Notes: generated from the letters alone by a model not told the origin. Positions 22,952 through 36,072 are shown, counted from the stretch's first letter. The stretch: 64,000 nucleotides of DNA from Primula veris (GCA_963682055.1 OY821745.1:9989501-10053500), one strand, 5' to 3'. Translations and numbers: made by a program.

Positions 22952-23915
22952 CGGATTAACCCGCGGTTTTTTAACCTCAACCCGCAAAATATATAACGAA
23001 TTGGGACGGGGCGGATTGATTTTTTTTGGACATTCAACCCACCCGAACCCGCCCCAATTCATGCGGGTTGGGTTACGGGGTGGATTTACGGATTTTTTGC
23101 CCACCCTAGCGTTGGCGCTTCAATCCTAAGGTACAACATCTCGGATGACTTGCCGGAAACTGACGACGAGTCAAGGTCGAGCTATTGGTCGGTGATTCTC
23201 TCTCTTTCTATATGCTATGTATGTAGAGTTTTTTCAGAATGTAAAAAAATATTGTGTTGAGAGTGGGGGAGGGGCTGCCTATTTATAGGTTGGGCTGAAA
23301 TCTCAGTCATAAATGGTCACACTTAATTCAGCAATCAAAACTGCTGAATTAACTATGCAATTATTCTTATTTAATTGCATCAGTTACAAGCTTGCTGAAA
23401 ATTTACGGGCTATTTTGTGATTATTCAAAACTCTCTTAATTTCTTGGAACCAACATCGGAACATTTGCCAAGTTCCAAGTCGCAGGTCCCGCGACCCAAG
23501 CCCGAGACAGAGACCGAGCCCGCGCGCGCATGTATCGTGCTATTGCCCACACACACCTTTGAAACTACACATTTTACCACTCATAAGTGGTGGGTGTATA
23601 TATAAACCATTCAAAATGGTTTTTCCTTTCGATGTGGGATAGACATTTGGGTGACTTTCCTACCCATTTGGTTTTCCCACTCTTTTCAACTTCCAAGCTT
23701 TATTCTCTCTTCATGGTCCAATTTCGAAAACAATTTTCATTTACAAACATATACCGAATAGATCATGCGATATACCGTTTCGAATCTCGTCACAAGAGCT
23801 TATCAAACCATTTGAGTACGGTGTCTAAAGTTTAGATTCGTCGTATAGAAATTGATCAAAATTTTGGACTCGTCACCAATTCGGAAAAACTATGTAAAAA
23901 TGGATTTTTCCAACA
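21994..23915 (-). repeat. 5' LTR of the copia-type element, with nested insert
   Basis: Bounded by TGTTGG at 21994 and CCAACA at 23910-23915. Removing the nested 562-bp element and its 6-bp duplication leaves about 1354 bp. Confidence 0.8.
22548..23109. mobile_element. MITE-like element, TIR CTAGGGGTGGGCA, 6-bp target duplication
   Basis: The left end CTAGGGGTGGGCA and right end TTGCCCACCCTAG are inverted repeats. CGTTGG flanks both sides (22542-22547 and 23110-23115), and the matching 3' LTR at about 19545 has an uninterrupted CGTTGGCGCTTC, an empty site that proves the insertion. The interior carries GGGGCGG / AACCCAACCC arrays and a long (TA)n tract at about 22910-22948. No coding capacity. 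Confidence 0.8.
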
Positions 23916-23920
23916 ATAAT

Positions 23921-25930
23921 CTCTTTCACTGTGTGAACGACGGAAATTAAAAGAGTCTAAATTAAATATTTTATACCTGGAAATAGATAAATACATGTTG
24001 CATCATTCATCAATCTAATAAGAACTAAGAAGACCGGATCGACCAGTAATTAATTAGTCGATCCATAGCTTGTACATATAGTACTTGAAATCAAGAATTT
24101 TATAACATAAACTTTTATATAAATTGAGCAAGGAAGTTGCCTAGCTAGGTGGTTAAGACTTATAATTATATCATCCCTCATTATTATTATTTCAGTGTAT
24201 GTCTCTGCACATAGTTTAAGCACCGAATACAATTCCGAAATCAAGTTACATTGAATAAAAAATAATATTTGCACTTATATCATAACATTATAGCATTTAC
24301 ATTTTTATGTGTTTGATTTACTTAAATAAGGGAATTTTATTAGCATATAAAATTTAAACAAATGTCATGCATTCTTAACCCATGCATTGCTTAGCATATA
24401 CACAAATCACTTTAAGGAAATCATCATCTCATAACTAAGATGAAAAATATCTTCATTCTTGATTCATGATTGATATTGATACAACTAATGCATCGCTATA
24501 CTACTATATATATATATATATATATATCTTAACTCACTGTCTCAATAAATGATGGGTATGGACTACATCAAAATCTCAGTTCCATGAGTATTAATGTATT
24601 ATAGGTTTAGATTAGAACTTGATCAAATTTTGACTCAATTTGAAGTGTTCATTTTTGAAGATATCATAAGGGTCGGAAAATTTTGTGAATTTTGGATTGT
24701 CATAGCAATAATTTAATTACTAACAATCGACCTTTGTGTCTCATTATATATGTACGAGGCAAAAGCTTTTATGGTCAATGTTTTAACATCATATATATGC
24801 ATGTATCCTTGCTGTTTGATTCTCGATTATTATGTTTTTCTTAAAGATGATTTTTATATATGTTAATCATAGTAATTACTGTCAACTACCGAAGTTCATG
24901 TGTGACAAATAAATAAATAAATAAATAAATAGAGGCGAGTAATATTACGAAATAACCAAAAAAACTTTACTTAATTGGTACGGATTCCGTAGCTTTTGTT
25001 TATCTATTATGGCACTATATGGTTAATTAGGAAGAGATTAATGTCAACCGACTTCACTAGCATCAAGTAATTAACTTCCGTATTTGGCAGGATCGAAGAT
25101 GACTATATGAATTATTCTGAAGTTTGTCGTTTTCGGTGCTAACTGAGAATCTTTCGTACTTTCTATCTAGAACAATAGATTCACCAATTACTTCAACATT
25201 TCTCGAAACTCGACTTACATGAACAATAAATTGATCCACTTGCATGCATCGTTTTCCTTTTTGTTCATCAGAAGTACGCCATTTTTAGTTCATATCAATT
25301 TATCTTATGTTTAATTCAATTTATTTATCTTGTTTTTTATTTGTCCTAATCATCCGAATCGAGAGTTAACCATAATTTCGCAAATGAACTAGTCGAGTTA
25401 AACATTATTTGGCGAAATCAATGTCTTAACAAGTCGAGTTCGTATATCATTCATCATACCGATTATATCACAACTAAAATGAACAAGTAGATCTTAAAAT
25501 GTTGTGCGTGTGTACATATTTACCACCTTATGACCTTAATCAAATTACATTTTCACATCAAATTATTATGTTAATAAAACATATAACCTTTTTAGTAGGA
25601 TAATTTCTCTATTTCAAAAAAAAAAAAATATAGGCCCATGATGAAGGCCAAATCTAGCTAGGGTTTCATAGTACTTTTCCACTTAGTACATACTGGCATA
25701 TATATATATGAATAATATAAGTATAACACATACAATAAAATATATTTGAGAATCCTTACGGCCTGCCGCCAGCATCCCTAAAATCTAGAAAGATCTCATT
25801 TCCCCATAAAATTAAAATATGCCTTCACACAAACATCTCAGTATATATACTTACATATATATGTACACTCACATTTCATGCACATATAAACATGCATACA
25901 CTGATACACAACAAGACTTAAAAACATCCG
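23921..25930. other. AT-rich intergenic DNA
   Basis: Contains (TA)n near 24505-24527 and an AAAT run (about 24907-24932). No gene recognised. One minus-strand frame at 25245-25063 (60 codons) has plausible composition but no known motif and no upstream exon that I could link. Confidence 0.5.
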
Positions 25931-26267
25931 ATGTCAGAACCAACCCTAAAGAAGCTCCACTCATGGTCTCCGGGATCGGCCCACGATGAAGAAGCCTGGC
26001 TGAGGCGGCGGCGCTGCCACCTCTGGCGACGACTCAGCCGCTCAGGCAATGCCAGTGTGTCACCGACCAGGACGTGAATGAGCTTAGGGCTTGGTTTTAG
26101 CTAGGGTTTAGGTTCAACTCTTCGGACTTTGATCCGAAGCTGGCTCGCGTTTCCTGCCATTGAGATCTACCGTGCTGTTGACAAGCTGCTGAGACGGAGC
26201 GTGTCCATGTCATCTATTGAGATGGGGGTCGCTGATGGAGGAGCTAACGTCAATGCTTTGTATCTGG

Positions 26268-27294
26268 GTATGTACACACACACACAAAACTATATATATA
26301 TATATGGTAGTGTATATATACATAGTAGTATGGTACCTATCAACTTAGGGTTAGCTTGGCTGTAACTTTTGATAGAAATGTTAATTATATTTTCTAGGCA
26401 AGAATATGTTATATGGAAAAGCTTATTTGAGTTTTCTGGACAAATAATCTTTTAGATCGATTAAGGAAAATATTTTTCTAGAGATTTACTCCATACCTTA
26501 TCCATGTCATTTTCTAATTGGCCAAATTATGAGAAAGAGTCAATTACAATTTATGCAAATCGTAAAAGTTTAAATGTAATAATTTGAATGTTGGTGAGAT
26601 GGACTAATTGAAAACTATAACCATTGTGTATATGTACAGCTCGCATTTTTTTTTTTTCATTCAATATGTTAATATTGGTTTTTCTATGGAGTTCAAAATT
26701 TTAAAAGAGAGAGAACGGCCGCTTAATTGTACATATACACAAATGCTCTCATAAAGAACTAGTTGCCGTGTAAGTGTTAGAGAACAAAAGAGACAGAGCC
26801 CCCATGCAGTCAACAATCGTATAAATAAACTCATTACAGAAATTCTTTCAAAATTATAAAAAAGTCTCTATTCAAATGTAATTCTGTTTGCAAAACATGG
26901 TATGCCTTCGTAGTAAACAATTATTTTATAGAAAAACATCATAAATATAACTCCAATGTCAACTCTACTTTAATACAGTTAAAAGAATTAGTTTTGAATT
27001 GTGTTTCATAGTTAATGTGTTTGATGAACTTAAAAATTTCCAATATCTAAATTGATTTCCCGAGAGAAAAATTATTCAGAATAATGATGGGCGATAAACA
27101 AACAACTAATAGTCCTTATGGTCGAATGTCGTGTTTTATACGACAAATAAAAAATACTAAATCAAACAAGTTGAGTGAATAATGCATATGATAATAATAA
27201 TGATTGTAGTAAAAATGAAAAGTACGCGTGGTAAAAGAATATTGCAAGTTGGTGGATGGAAACGAACCCTGGACATAAGAATGGATAGATCCCA
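26268..27294. other. Intron DNA of the DUF1685-like gene, no feature seen
   Basis: AT-rich, with CA and TA microsatellites just after the donor. Nothing else recognised. Confidence 0.4.
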
Positions 27295-28790
27295 CTAGGG
27301 GTGGGTTAGGGTTCGGGCCCGACTCGTAGACACTCAACCGGTATCCCATCCCGAATAGTTTTGAAAGTGAAAGAAATCCTTATCCCGACCCGACAAATCC
27401 TTTTTATTTTCCGACAAGGTCATTTTATTAAAAAATATCATTTGAAAATTAATAGTTTTTCATGCTTGTTTAAACATGTTACTAATTATAAGAATCATAA
27501 TCATAGTTTGAAAAAAAACCCTCCTAATAATTGCAAAACGAAATTAACATTTAGTAAAAAAAAATGTGAAAGTACAAATAATGGAGTATATTATAACAAT
27601 TGATACGTTTTTTTCTCAGATTTTTTAGTATTTAATTTTATTCATACAAGCAACATTTATCATACTAAATGAGATACATTATCATTATAATTATAATTTT
27701 TATAATCAGAAAATGTTGATCATTTATTATTTTTGAAATAACAATATTATTTTTGAAGTTAAATATATTTTTTATTTTAGTGGTGGGAACAATGGTTATT
27801 TACGTATATGAATAACATCGATAAGTTTTTCATGTGTAAATAAATACATTCAATTGTACATACAATTTAGGGACACGATGGTCATTTGGTGGTGGACATC
27901 AAAACTTCCGTACGAAGGGCGAGGAGGGCGGTTGCGGTGTGGCGTTGGCGATAGGGTATGTATGTATGTTTGTATGTATGTATGTATATATGACATGTGA
28001 TAAAAGAATTGGAACCGGGGAAATTTGGTAAAACAAAAGACGTAACGGAAACGGGTAGTTCGAGAAAATAGAAATTGGTAGTGTAAAATACAAAATTCTC
28101 AAAAGCGGGTTAGTATAGGATACAAAGCTGTAAAAAAAAAAAGAGCAAAAAGAAGTCAAGGGGGTCTCAAAAGTCAAACACGAGACCTCCCTCGTCACAA
28201 TGACTCATTTGACCGCTGGAACGGCCACACTTTCGTTAATTAGACTGAAAACAATATTACATATGCCAAAACAAAAATAACTAGTAATTAAACTGAAAAT
28301 GTTAAGCTAGTCATTTAGTAAAAAAATAACATTTAGTAAAAAAAAAAAAGTGTGAAAGTACAAATAATTGAGTATATAATAAAATTTGATAATTTTTTTT
28401 TACAAAAAACAATTTCATACTAATTGAGATACATTGTCATTATAATTTTTAGAATCGGAAAATGTTGACCATTTATCATTTTTGAAATAATAATATAATT
28501 TTTGAAATTAAGTATATTTTTTATTTTAATAGTCTCATAAATTCAAAAATACAAAACTATATTATACTTGTCTAAATATAACTAATATAAGAAACAAAAA
28601 GGCTTGTAGCCCATATGGTAAAGTGATCATATTGCATTTTAGAGGTTGTGGGTTTGATTTCACTCAGCTGCATTTTAAGTATTATATTTTAATTGTTGAA
28701 GTGAAAAAGATCATATTATATAAATTATAATAAAAAATTCGGGGGACACTTTCAATCCATACCCTAATCCTCAAATTACGAATATCCAAA
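27295..28790. mobile_element. Repeat with CCCGACCCG-rich end and tRNA-Ala-like segment (copy 2, rearranged)
   Basis: It starts CTAGGGGTGGGTTAGGG at 27295 and follows copy 1 to about 27785. Unrelated sequence then intervenes, including a (GTAT)n run near 27957-27990. Homology restarts near 28320 and runs through the tRNA-Ala-like segment (28601-28672) to about 28750. About 400 bp of the AT-rich middle (27545-27785 against 28325-28540) is thus present twice. The G-rich end seen in copy 1 is missing. Confidence 0.5.
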
Positions 28791-30189
28791 TTATAATCTA
28801 GTTAATTTGTGTTTAAGAACATTAATCCCCAAATTTATTAATTGGTTTGGGTTTAGTTATTTGTGTTTATTTTGAATGAATAGATTGTTTATTTTGTATC
28901 CAAATCCCCAATTTCGTTAATTGGATTGAGTTTAATTTACGAATTGGTTTTTAAGAACCCTAATCCTAATTTTACTAATTGGTTTTGGTCTAGTTGTTTG
29001 TGTTTGTTTTAAATGAATAAGTTTTCTATTTTGTATTCAAATCCACAATTTCATTAATTGGATTGAGTTTAATTTACGAATTGGTTTTTTAAGAACCCTA
29101 AATTGGTTTGCAATACTATTGATTCGATTATGGTGTTAGTTGTAACATTTTTAGTTTCATTGGTTTTTTGGTCATTTTGTATTTACAGAATTTTTAAAAT
29201 ACAATTTAAATTGTAAGGTTAATTACGGTATTTCATCTTTTAGAGATGTAATTCGGTGTAATTAAATTAATATGAAACTTAAGTTGATCTGATGGTCAAT
29301 ATTTAAAATTAAGTTAATCGAATGGCTAAAATGATGACGGTTTGGATAGCAGTCAAAAGCATTGACTGTTCCATAGAGATTTCCAAAACTAAAATTAATT
29401 ACTTAAAAAAAGTTTATATATATATATATATGGACTAGTTATATGAACATAATAAAGTGGGACATGATTTTGGACACGAAAATAAAGGGCCTTGATTAAA
29501 GGGTGGGGTTAATAGGTTTTTTTTGCTGGTTTTCTAATATGATCAAATATTTTTTAACTATTTTTAAAATTAATTCAGGTGAATTATATGCTAAAAGAAA
29601 TGATAAAAACCATGAGAAATTAATTATTTATCATAGTTACCAATCATTATCTCATACATCAATCATTATATGGTCTTAATTAATTTAATTTTCAATTGGT
29701 AAATTTCACCAACATTCAAATTTATATATTTAACCATTTATATAAAACCACTTGTATTAAAATGTTCTTGTTTGTATTTGGTCTAGAAGTTTATGAAAGG
29801 TAAAGAGAAAATAAAAAGATAAATTGTAGTAATTAATTCTTTTCTCATAATTAGACTAATTAAAAAATGGCAATGTGCAAGGTAGATATATAGGAAATCT
29901 TACAACCTAGTTATCAGAGAAATATTATTTTTTAGATAAGTAAGTACTTGATCTAGTGCATACGAGTTGGTCGATTTTAAAAGTAGGATTGGTTTGACTA
30001 TACTTTTTTAGGGAAGCATCAATTATATTTAAGCCAGAACATCTAGGTGGAAGTTAAACTAGCTAATTTTGGGGGAAATAAAAATAATTGCATTCAACTA
30101 AAGAAATAGGTTTGCTATTTTGACTAATAAATATTCTATAGATAAAAAGAGTTTTGAGTAAATTTGTGATTCTTTTACAATTATAAACT
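28791..30189. other. AT-rich intron DNA with a short local duplication
   Basis: At 28780-29105 a module of about 110-130 bp (AATCC.CAATTT..TTAATTGG..TGAGTTTAATTTACGAATTGG) is repeated about three times with divergence. The remainder shows nothing recognisable. Confidence 0.45.
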
Positions 30190-30720
30190 TACAAAAAAAA
30201 ATGAGTTTAAAAGCTTATCAAACATTTTGCACTTGGTCCAACGGTCAAAAGTACTTTTCAAAAGGTTTTTTGCGTTTGGTGAGGTTTATGTGCTTTCGAA
30301 AAGTGCTTTCTGAAAAGATGAAAAAAAGAATAGCTTTTTTAGTTATCTCAATTCATTTATGTAAGTAGAATAAAAAAATAATATTATATAGAAAAAATGA
30401 CTCATTTCTAAAAAAAAATAACTCAAACTCAAAAAATAACAAATTTTCAAAAAAAATAACTCATTTTCAAATTTTTTTTACCTTTTTCAAAAAAATAATA
30501 ATTCTTTCTTAAAAACAACTTATTTAATTATTATTTTTACAAAAAATGACTTATATTCAATAAAAGTAAGTAATTGTTAGAAAAAATGAAATATTTTCAA
30601 TAATATCACTTATTTTCCATTTGAGCAAATTTGTTTCAAAAAATTTACCTTTTCCAATAAAAGTAACTTATTTTTATCAAAAGGTCGAGTTTAAAAATAA
30701 AGACATTTAAAAAAAAATAA
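30190..30720. repeat. Repeat X, present inverted at 41720-42040, with degenerate AACTCATTTT array
   Basis: At 30225-30420 a segment with AAAAGTACTTTTCAAAAG, AAAAGTGCTTTCTGAAAAG and TCAATTCATTTATGTAAGTAG matches the reverse complement of about 41800-42020. From 30400 to 30680 follows an array of short degenerate units resembling AAAAAATAACTCATTTTC. It may be a MITE, or part of the larger inverted duplication that flanks copies B and C. Confidence 0.55.
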
Positions 30721-30725
30721 GAAGT

Positions 30726-30931
30726 TGTTGTAACTCATTTTATGCGGATGTTATGAGATTTATTTATGTAATAAGTGGTGTATAGGTTACAACATTTGGG
30801 TTAAATGTCATTTATTTGTAAACTTGTAACCACCTCAACCTTTCACTATATTAAGGTGAGGTTATACTTTTCTCTACCTCTTACATTGCTTATCACATTT
30901 ATATTACCGTTGAGCTAATTCGCTTACAACA
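30726..30931 (+). repeat. Candidate LTR with perfect 8-bp inverted ends
   Basis: The 206-bp segment starts TGTTGTAA and ends TTACAACA, an exact 8-bp inverted repeat with TG...CA ends. A TATA-like CTATATTAAGG lies inside. The sequence after it, CGTTACCGGCAC, resembles the CGTTATCAGCAC seen after the 5' LTR in many plant copia elements, suggesting a 5' LTR plus primer site. No partner LTR was found in the window. Confidence 0.5.
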
Positions 30932-31854
30932 CGTTACCGGCACTTTGCCTGAAAAAAAATCCAACAATAAATCGTTTAGCCGGAGCATTTGGACCATTTC
31001 TCGCTTGAAAATTGAGGTTTTTTTTGCTCGGAGATCGGGATATCAATCGTGGAGATCGAGTATAAAACTTTTGAAAGTTTTGATTAATTTGTTCTATCGA
31101 CCTTCACCAACAATAATTGCATGATTAATCAAGAATAAAACCGAAAATTTCATTTTTAGGATGTATATCATATGATATATTGTTTATTTTGAAAAAAAAT
31201 GGCTATTATAACCATGTATGTCACCTAAAAAAGAGTTAAAACTTGTATGAATAAGATATATGATTCTGTCGGACTGAATATGTGACTTACAGAAACGGTA
31301 GGGACTGATTTGTAATACTCCGGAATATGTAGGACTATTTTGTAACTAATCTGAAACTTTTGGATTGCCTCTCTAATAAGGCTGTAACTGAACTTATTTA
31401 ATTACACCTGTGATCCCTCTGTTGCACCACTCAATACAAAATAGTATATGTGTATTAATTTGCTCATGTTTGGTCCAATTATACATAGTTATGTATTAGA
31501 AACGGAAATTGCATGTTTTAATGGTAAACCCAAAACTAATTAGTTTCTAAAACATGTAACTGAAATCATTATTCCTGGAACATGATCATTACTATTTGTG
31601 TGGTATGAATTTATAACATTAAGGTACTTTATGGCTAGTAATTAAATGCTTAGAGTTATAAAATAAAAATAAAAATAAAAACAATTATGACTTAGGTTAC
31701 TAGTAAATAGTAATTGATGTTTAAGGGTAGTAACAAGCGTAAGTTACATGTGTAAATCTCTAAATTTTTTTGTAAATTCAAATCACGTATTAATGTAGGC
31801 TGATTAAATGTCTATTATCATATAATGTGTATTTAACGAATAGAATGTGTGAGC
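30932..31854. other. Sequence between candidate LTR and copia copy B
   Basis: The first hundred or so bases may be the leader of the element whose LTR precedes it. The rest is AT-rich with no recognisable gene. Confidence 0.35.
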
Positions 31855-34800
31855 TTAAAATTTTACATAAAAATTTGCGAAACCGATATATATTCATATT
31901 TAAGTTAGAATAATTATGAATTTTCCCCAAATAGGCTCACCTATTTGAATACGATGTCTAGGAAAGATATAGGCGGACGTCAGAATCCTAATAATGTCGG
32001 GTTTTAAGTGGCATTCGTGCCCTCCATCCTCACCGTCTTTCTTGATCGTGTTCAAATAGAGTTACCGAAATGGGTTGACTAAATAATAAGTTCCCCAAGT
32101 GTGTCTATATAGGTGTATTTTTGCCGAATTGGTATTTCAGTATCGGCTTGTCATTTGATCAATGAAAACATATTCACTTGAAAACAAAACTAGTGTTTTT
32201 CGAACTGCCGTTTCGAAACAAAGTTTGTTCTTGTGCAAACCATAAACATATAAACCCGTCGTTTTATGTGAAAACTTATCCAGAACTCCCAATACTAGTT
32301 GGATGCCATCTATGATGAGGAAAATCGCAAAGTATACTTGTGAAATGATTGTTTAGACGATAATATTATTTCGTCGCCACATGTTAGTCACCCTGATGTG
32401 TGAACATGTGATGCCCAAACTTTTTGGACGTCATCTTTGATGAGTAAAACACGAGTTTGTTGTTACTCATGAGACGAATGCTAAGGCGTTGTTGTTATTC
32501 CGTCGCCACATGTCAGACGTGATGACGTCTATGGTGAACAGTTGTCTAAATTTGTCGAATTGGAGTGATACTTCACCAGAAATACGAGCTTGGAAAACTT
32601 ATTACAAAAGCAGTATAGTGAATTTATATTCATCATGTTCATTTAGCTTCCATTTGTTACCGGATAAGAAATACCCTCATTTGATGAGCAATTTTTAATC
32701 ATATTGGGTTTATGGCAATTTGTATGTCTAATGCTAATGCTATTCGTGGACCTCGTTCTCATAATTAAAAATCGAGACCATACTTAGTAGTCTCGATGAC
32801 CAATGAACTTTCACGAGGCTGACGCTCATCTAGCCAAGCGAGGTTTGGACAGTAGTCCAAACCGAAGACTTATGGCTCCACAATAATCGTTGGAAGGAAC
32901 AATTGGGCCCGTCATCCCGAATTAAGAGAAAATGAGTCAATTCTCTACTATAAATGACAAAAGTTATGCACGACTACTCCTTTAATAGTTTAAAACTATC
33001 ATATAATGGTGGAAAAGCCGAATCTAGTGTAGTTAAAGCTAATTGAAAGGAAATTCTTGAGATACCTATTTTTGTGGCTCAAATGCAGTTTGATACCTTT
33101 CTTTATTATTTTAATATATAATTGAGTTGATGTATAGCTCATCTGTATTATGTTTTTTTCTATTTGGATCGTTTTTCCATTTGGATTGTTCTTTTGGATT
33201 ATGTTTTGCATGTTTATGAAAATTTCTCGAAATAATTTAAAGTATATTTGAGCAAAACTCATTTATAAATGTGACCAAAATTTAAATTATGAAACTTTAT
33301 GCAATACTTGTGGTGTAGTTGGTTGTCTGAAAATATTGGGTAACGGTGAACCACATAATTTCACCAACTACTTGCCTAAAGAATCCTCTATGACAACGAT
33401 TTTGGGCATGTTGTTCTAAATCGAAATCTTTGGTAAACCAAATTTATTTGTCAAAAATGAGGTCTTATACTCCAGGTCCTATCATACCTTGTTGAGTAAT
33501 AATATATTCGAGAAAACCAGTATTATCTGGTAATAGCTCATGAAGGAATTAAAACTTTTTTTCACACCCTCCCTCAATACGACCAAAAACGTATTCTTGA
33601 AGAGTTGAGATGTCTTTCAAGTGCTTTAACCACATTTTTAAAGAATTTGAAAGTTATCTTATCATTCGCTTGTCGTCAATTGATAAGAGGTTTTAGATGC
33701 TGAGACATGATTGTCTATATTATCATTCGCCTGTCGCCGATTGATAAAAGCATTTTGACATTGTGGCATTGACCGGATGAGATATTCCTAGGTCAAAAGA
33801 CGATGCTCAATTTATCATCGAATTGCGTTTGGATCCTGTTTGAGGAGATATTTTCTGATTAGTCTGAAATCCACATGTCATTAATGGCTTGTTTAAAAGA
33901 CAGGTATGTGTAAGGTCACTAAAATAGTCTCACAGAATTCGAAAGAATTGAATGAGATATTTGTGGACTTATCCAACCATACTATGGACCATAAATATAT
34001 ATGGTTATGGTTGATGCATCGACAATAAGATCACATTTTATTGTTTTCCACAGAAATGCAGCAATCCCAAACTTTTAGCCTTATCATTAAGTTAATGGCC
34101 CATGTTCCGGATTATCCTAATAAGTCTAGTCGACTTAATAATGACGAAGAGTAAACATCGAAATTTCGATGTGTATTACCTGAATTTGAGAATTGAAATT
34201 GAACATCTTGTCGATTATGTTTAGACCCAAATGGACTCATGAAAATTATGATAAGGCAACTGCAAATGATTGCACGCTTTTCTTGGTTTTGCGCACCAAG
34301 ATTCCTATTTTCGTGTGGGGATATGCTATTTTGCTGCAGTGGTCTGTATGAGTTTCATAGTCACTCAAAACACCGAATGCGTATCAGTTGATAACTGGTT
34401 ATGAGCCAGATGCCTCATATGAACACGTGTTTGAGTGTTTAATTAATATTTTGATTGAGCCGCAAAAGCGTTCAAAATATGGACCTCTCAAGGGACATAT
34501 ATCGATTATGTATCCCCTACCTATCATTTGATAGAGTTACCTTGGCAAGCGATCTCTTTATCGCATGACATGCAAAAGTGACATTGCTAAGACTGTATTC
34601 CCCGTCGTTAGGAGAGATTTTCATGTTAACGTTGAAAAGGAATGACGTGAAATAAAGTGGCAATAACCCACTCAGTCTTAGCTTGATACCCAAAATGCAC
34701 TAAGTGATAAGTGTGTGCATAGACTTCCCCAAGTCTAAATAAGTGCCAGACGCACTTGGAAATTTATGAAATGTGACGAGATCATATATATACCGGCCGT

Positions 34801-35779
34801 AAATTGCTTGCAAGGATAGTCGTCTCTGTTGGACGCTGTGTTCCTATCGAAACATATTGCTTTGGTCGAACCCGCCAAGCAAATGAAGCTGCCGTCAGCC
34901 GTCAATCTGTAGTCCTTCCCATGTAACGAGTAAGTTGACCGGTTCTGAATTTGTTTAGCCCCAAAAGTGGTGAACTGAAACTTGTTTGTCGCACGAGATT
35001 ATATAGGATCAAGGAGATGTGTGATTCCTCCTCATCCTAGGACTCTTGAAATATTTGTCGATCATGATATCATAGACGATATTGAAGCGAAACGAGAGTG
35101 TCATTGCTTACTTGTTCATATATTCGATGACGACTGATAATATGAGCAAATGATGACAGGGAACCACATATCGTTACCTGAAGTCAACGAAGAATAGACT
35201 GACCTTATGGAAACTCACAATCCAAGTAGAATTCCTTAGTGAAAGAGTGTTCGGACCTGTAGCTCCAACACCACCCAATGTTAAACGATTTCGTTTATTT
35301 GGGTATTTGTAAGGAAGCATGCTGAGAATAATGAGGATGTACATTGCTTGCCTCCTAGCGCAAGGCTTTTCTCACAACTTAAAATTGATTGCGATATGGT
35401 TTATTTTCTCGTAATGGATGTTATAACGGTCCCCTACTTTACCAGTTTAGTAGTTTCCAAAAAATTGAGTATCCAGCCTTTGACTGTGGTCATGGTTTTA
35501 TCTCTATGGGGATTTAGATAGAGAGATGTAGATGAAGGTCATAGTTGGACTTCATATGCTTGAATCAAGTAGTTCATGACCACGGAACAATTTCTCAATT
35601 GAATGAGATGTTCATTGTATGGGTTAAAAATAATCCAAGCGGGTGTGGTATCCCTGCTTAAGTGAGTACTTGATTAGCTTAGGATACTTGAACAAGTATT
35701 ATGTCCTTGCGTGTTTTGAAGCAATCATTTTTTTAGGATTTGCTCTTCGAGATGAAAGATCTTGGGAAGACACGGTAGT

Positions 35780-36072
35780 TGTGACGACCCAGATTTCCAG
35801 GAAGGAAATTCTGTGGTGCGGTATTGTGCGTCAGTCCCACATCGCCCAGATATGAGAGTACTCGTGTGGTATATGAGCTTAAAAGATCCATTTCCTATCA
35901 AGAAGGTCTTTTAAAGCCGTGCGGCACAATAGCGAGGACGGAACTCCATAGTTAAGCGTGCTTAACTTGGAGTAGTACCAGGATGGGTGATCCCCCCTGG
36001 GAAGTTGTGCCAAAGCGGACAATATTGTTGATACGGACATGGCGGTTCGGTCCGTGGGGCCGGGTCATTACA
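35780..36072 (+). mobile_element. Solo LTR of a Cassandra-like TRIM element
   Basis: The 293-bp insert starts TGTGACGACCCAG and ends GGGTCATTACA. GTAGT flanks both sides (35775-35779 and 36073-36077), and copies A (about 7017) and C show the uninterrupted GTAGTGACTCGG site. The insert contains a 5S-rRNA-like segment, the hallmark of Cassandra TRIM LTRs, followed by AAGCGGACAATATTG, also typical of that family. One LTR with one target duplication indicates a solo LTR left by recombination. Confidence 0.9.
35941..36010 (+). pseudogene. 5S rRNA-like segment in the Cassandra-like LTR
   Basis: The landmarks of the plant 5S internal promoter are in order: GAACTCC, AGTTAAGCGTGCTT (box A region), AGTAGTACCAGGATGGGTGA (intermediate element and box C), then CTGGGAAGT. 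The first part of a 5S gene is absent. It belongs to the transposon and is not a ribosomal gene. Whether RNA polymerase III can still use it is open. Confidence 0.85.

Larger units (their letters stand above)
18988..23915 (-). mobile_element. Deleted copia-type LTR retrotransposon with ATAAT target duplication
   Basis: The element runs on the minus strand from TGTTGG (read from 23915) to the matching CCAACA (at 18988). ATAAT flanks it on both sides (18983-18987 and 23916-23920), so it is one complete insertion. The right LTR (21994-23915) is the 5' LTR; the left copy (18988-about 19990) is a 3' LTR lacking its first about 400 bp. Between them lie only a gag pseudogene and a nested repeat. A deletion joins the gag zinc-knuckle region directly to the middle of the 3' LTR, removing all of pol. 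Confidence 0.85.

Noticed and set aside
22855..23129. Frames with Tyr-Ile runs on both strands
   Set aside because: They are translations of the (TA)n tract inside a MITE.
25063..25245. A 60-codon minus-strand frame as a gene
   Set aside because: No family motif, no partner exons and no clear promoter; left as unexplained.
27899..28198. A 99-codon minus-strand frame
   Set aside because: Composition is low-complexity (Phe/Ser/Thr/Ile with TATG microsatellite codons), with no recognisable motif.
35941..36010. A functional 5S rRNA gene
   Set aside because: Only the internal-promoter part of 5S is present, and it lies inside an LTR with target duplications, as in Cassandra TRIMs.
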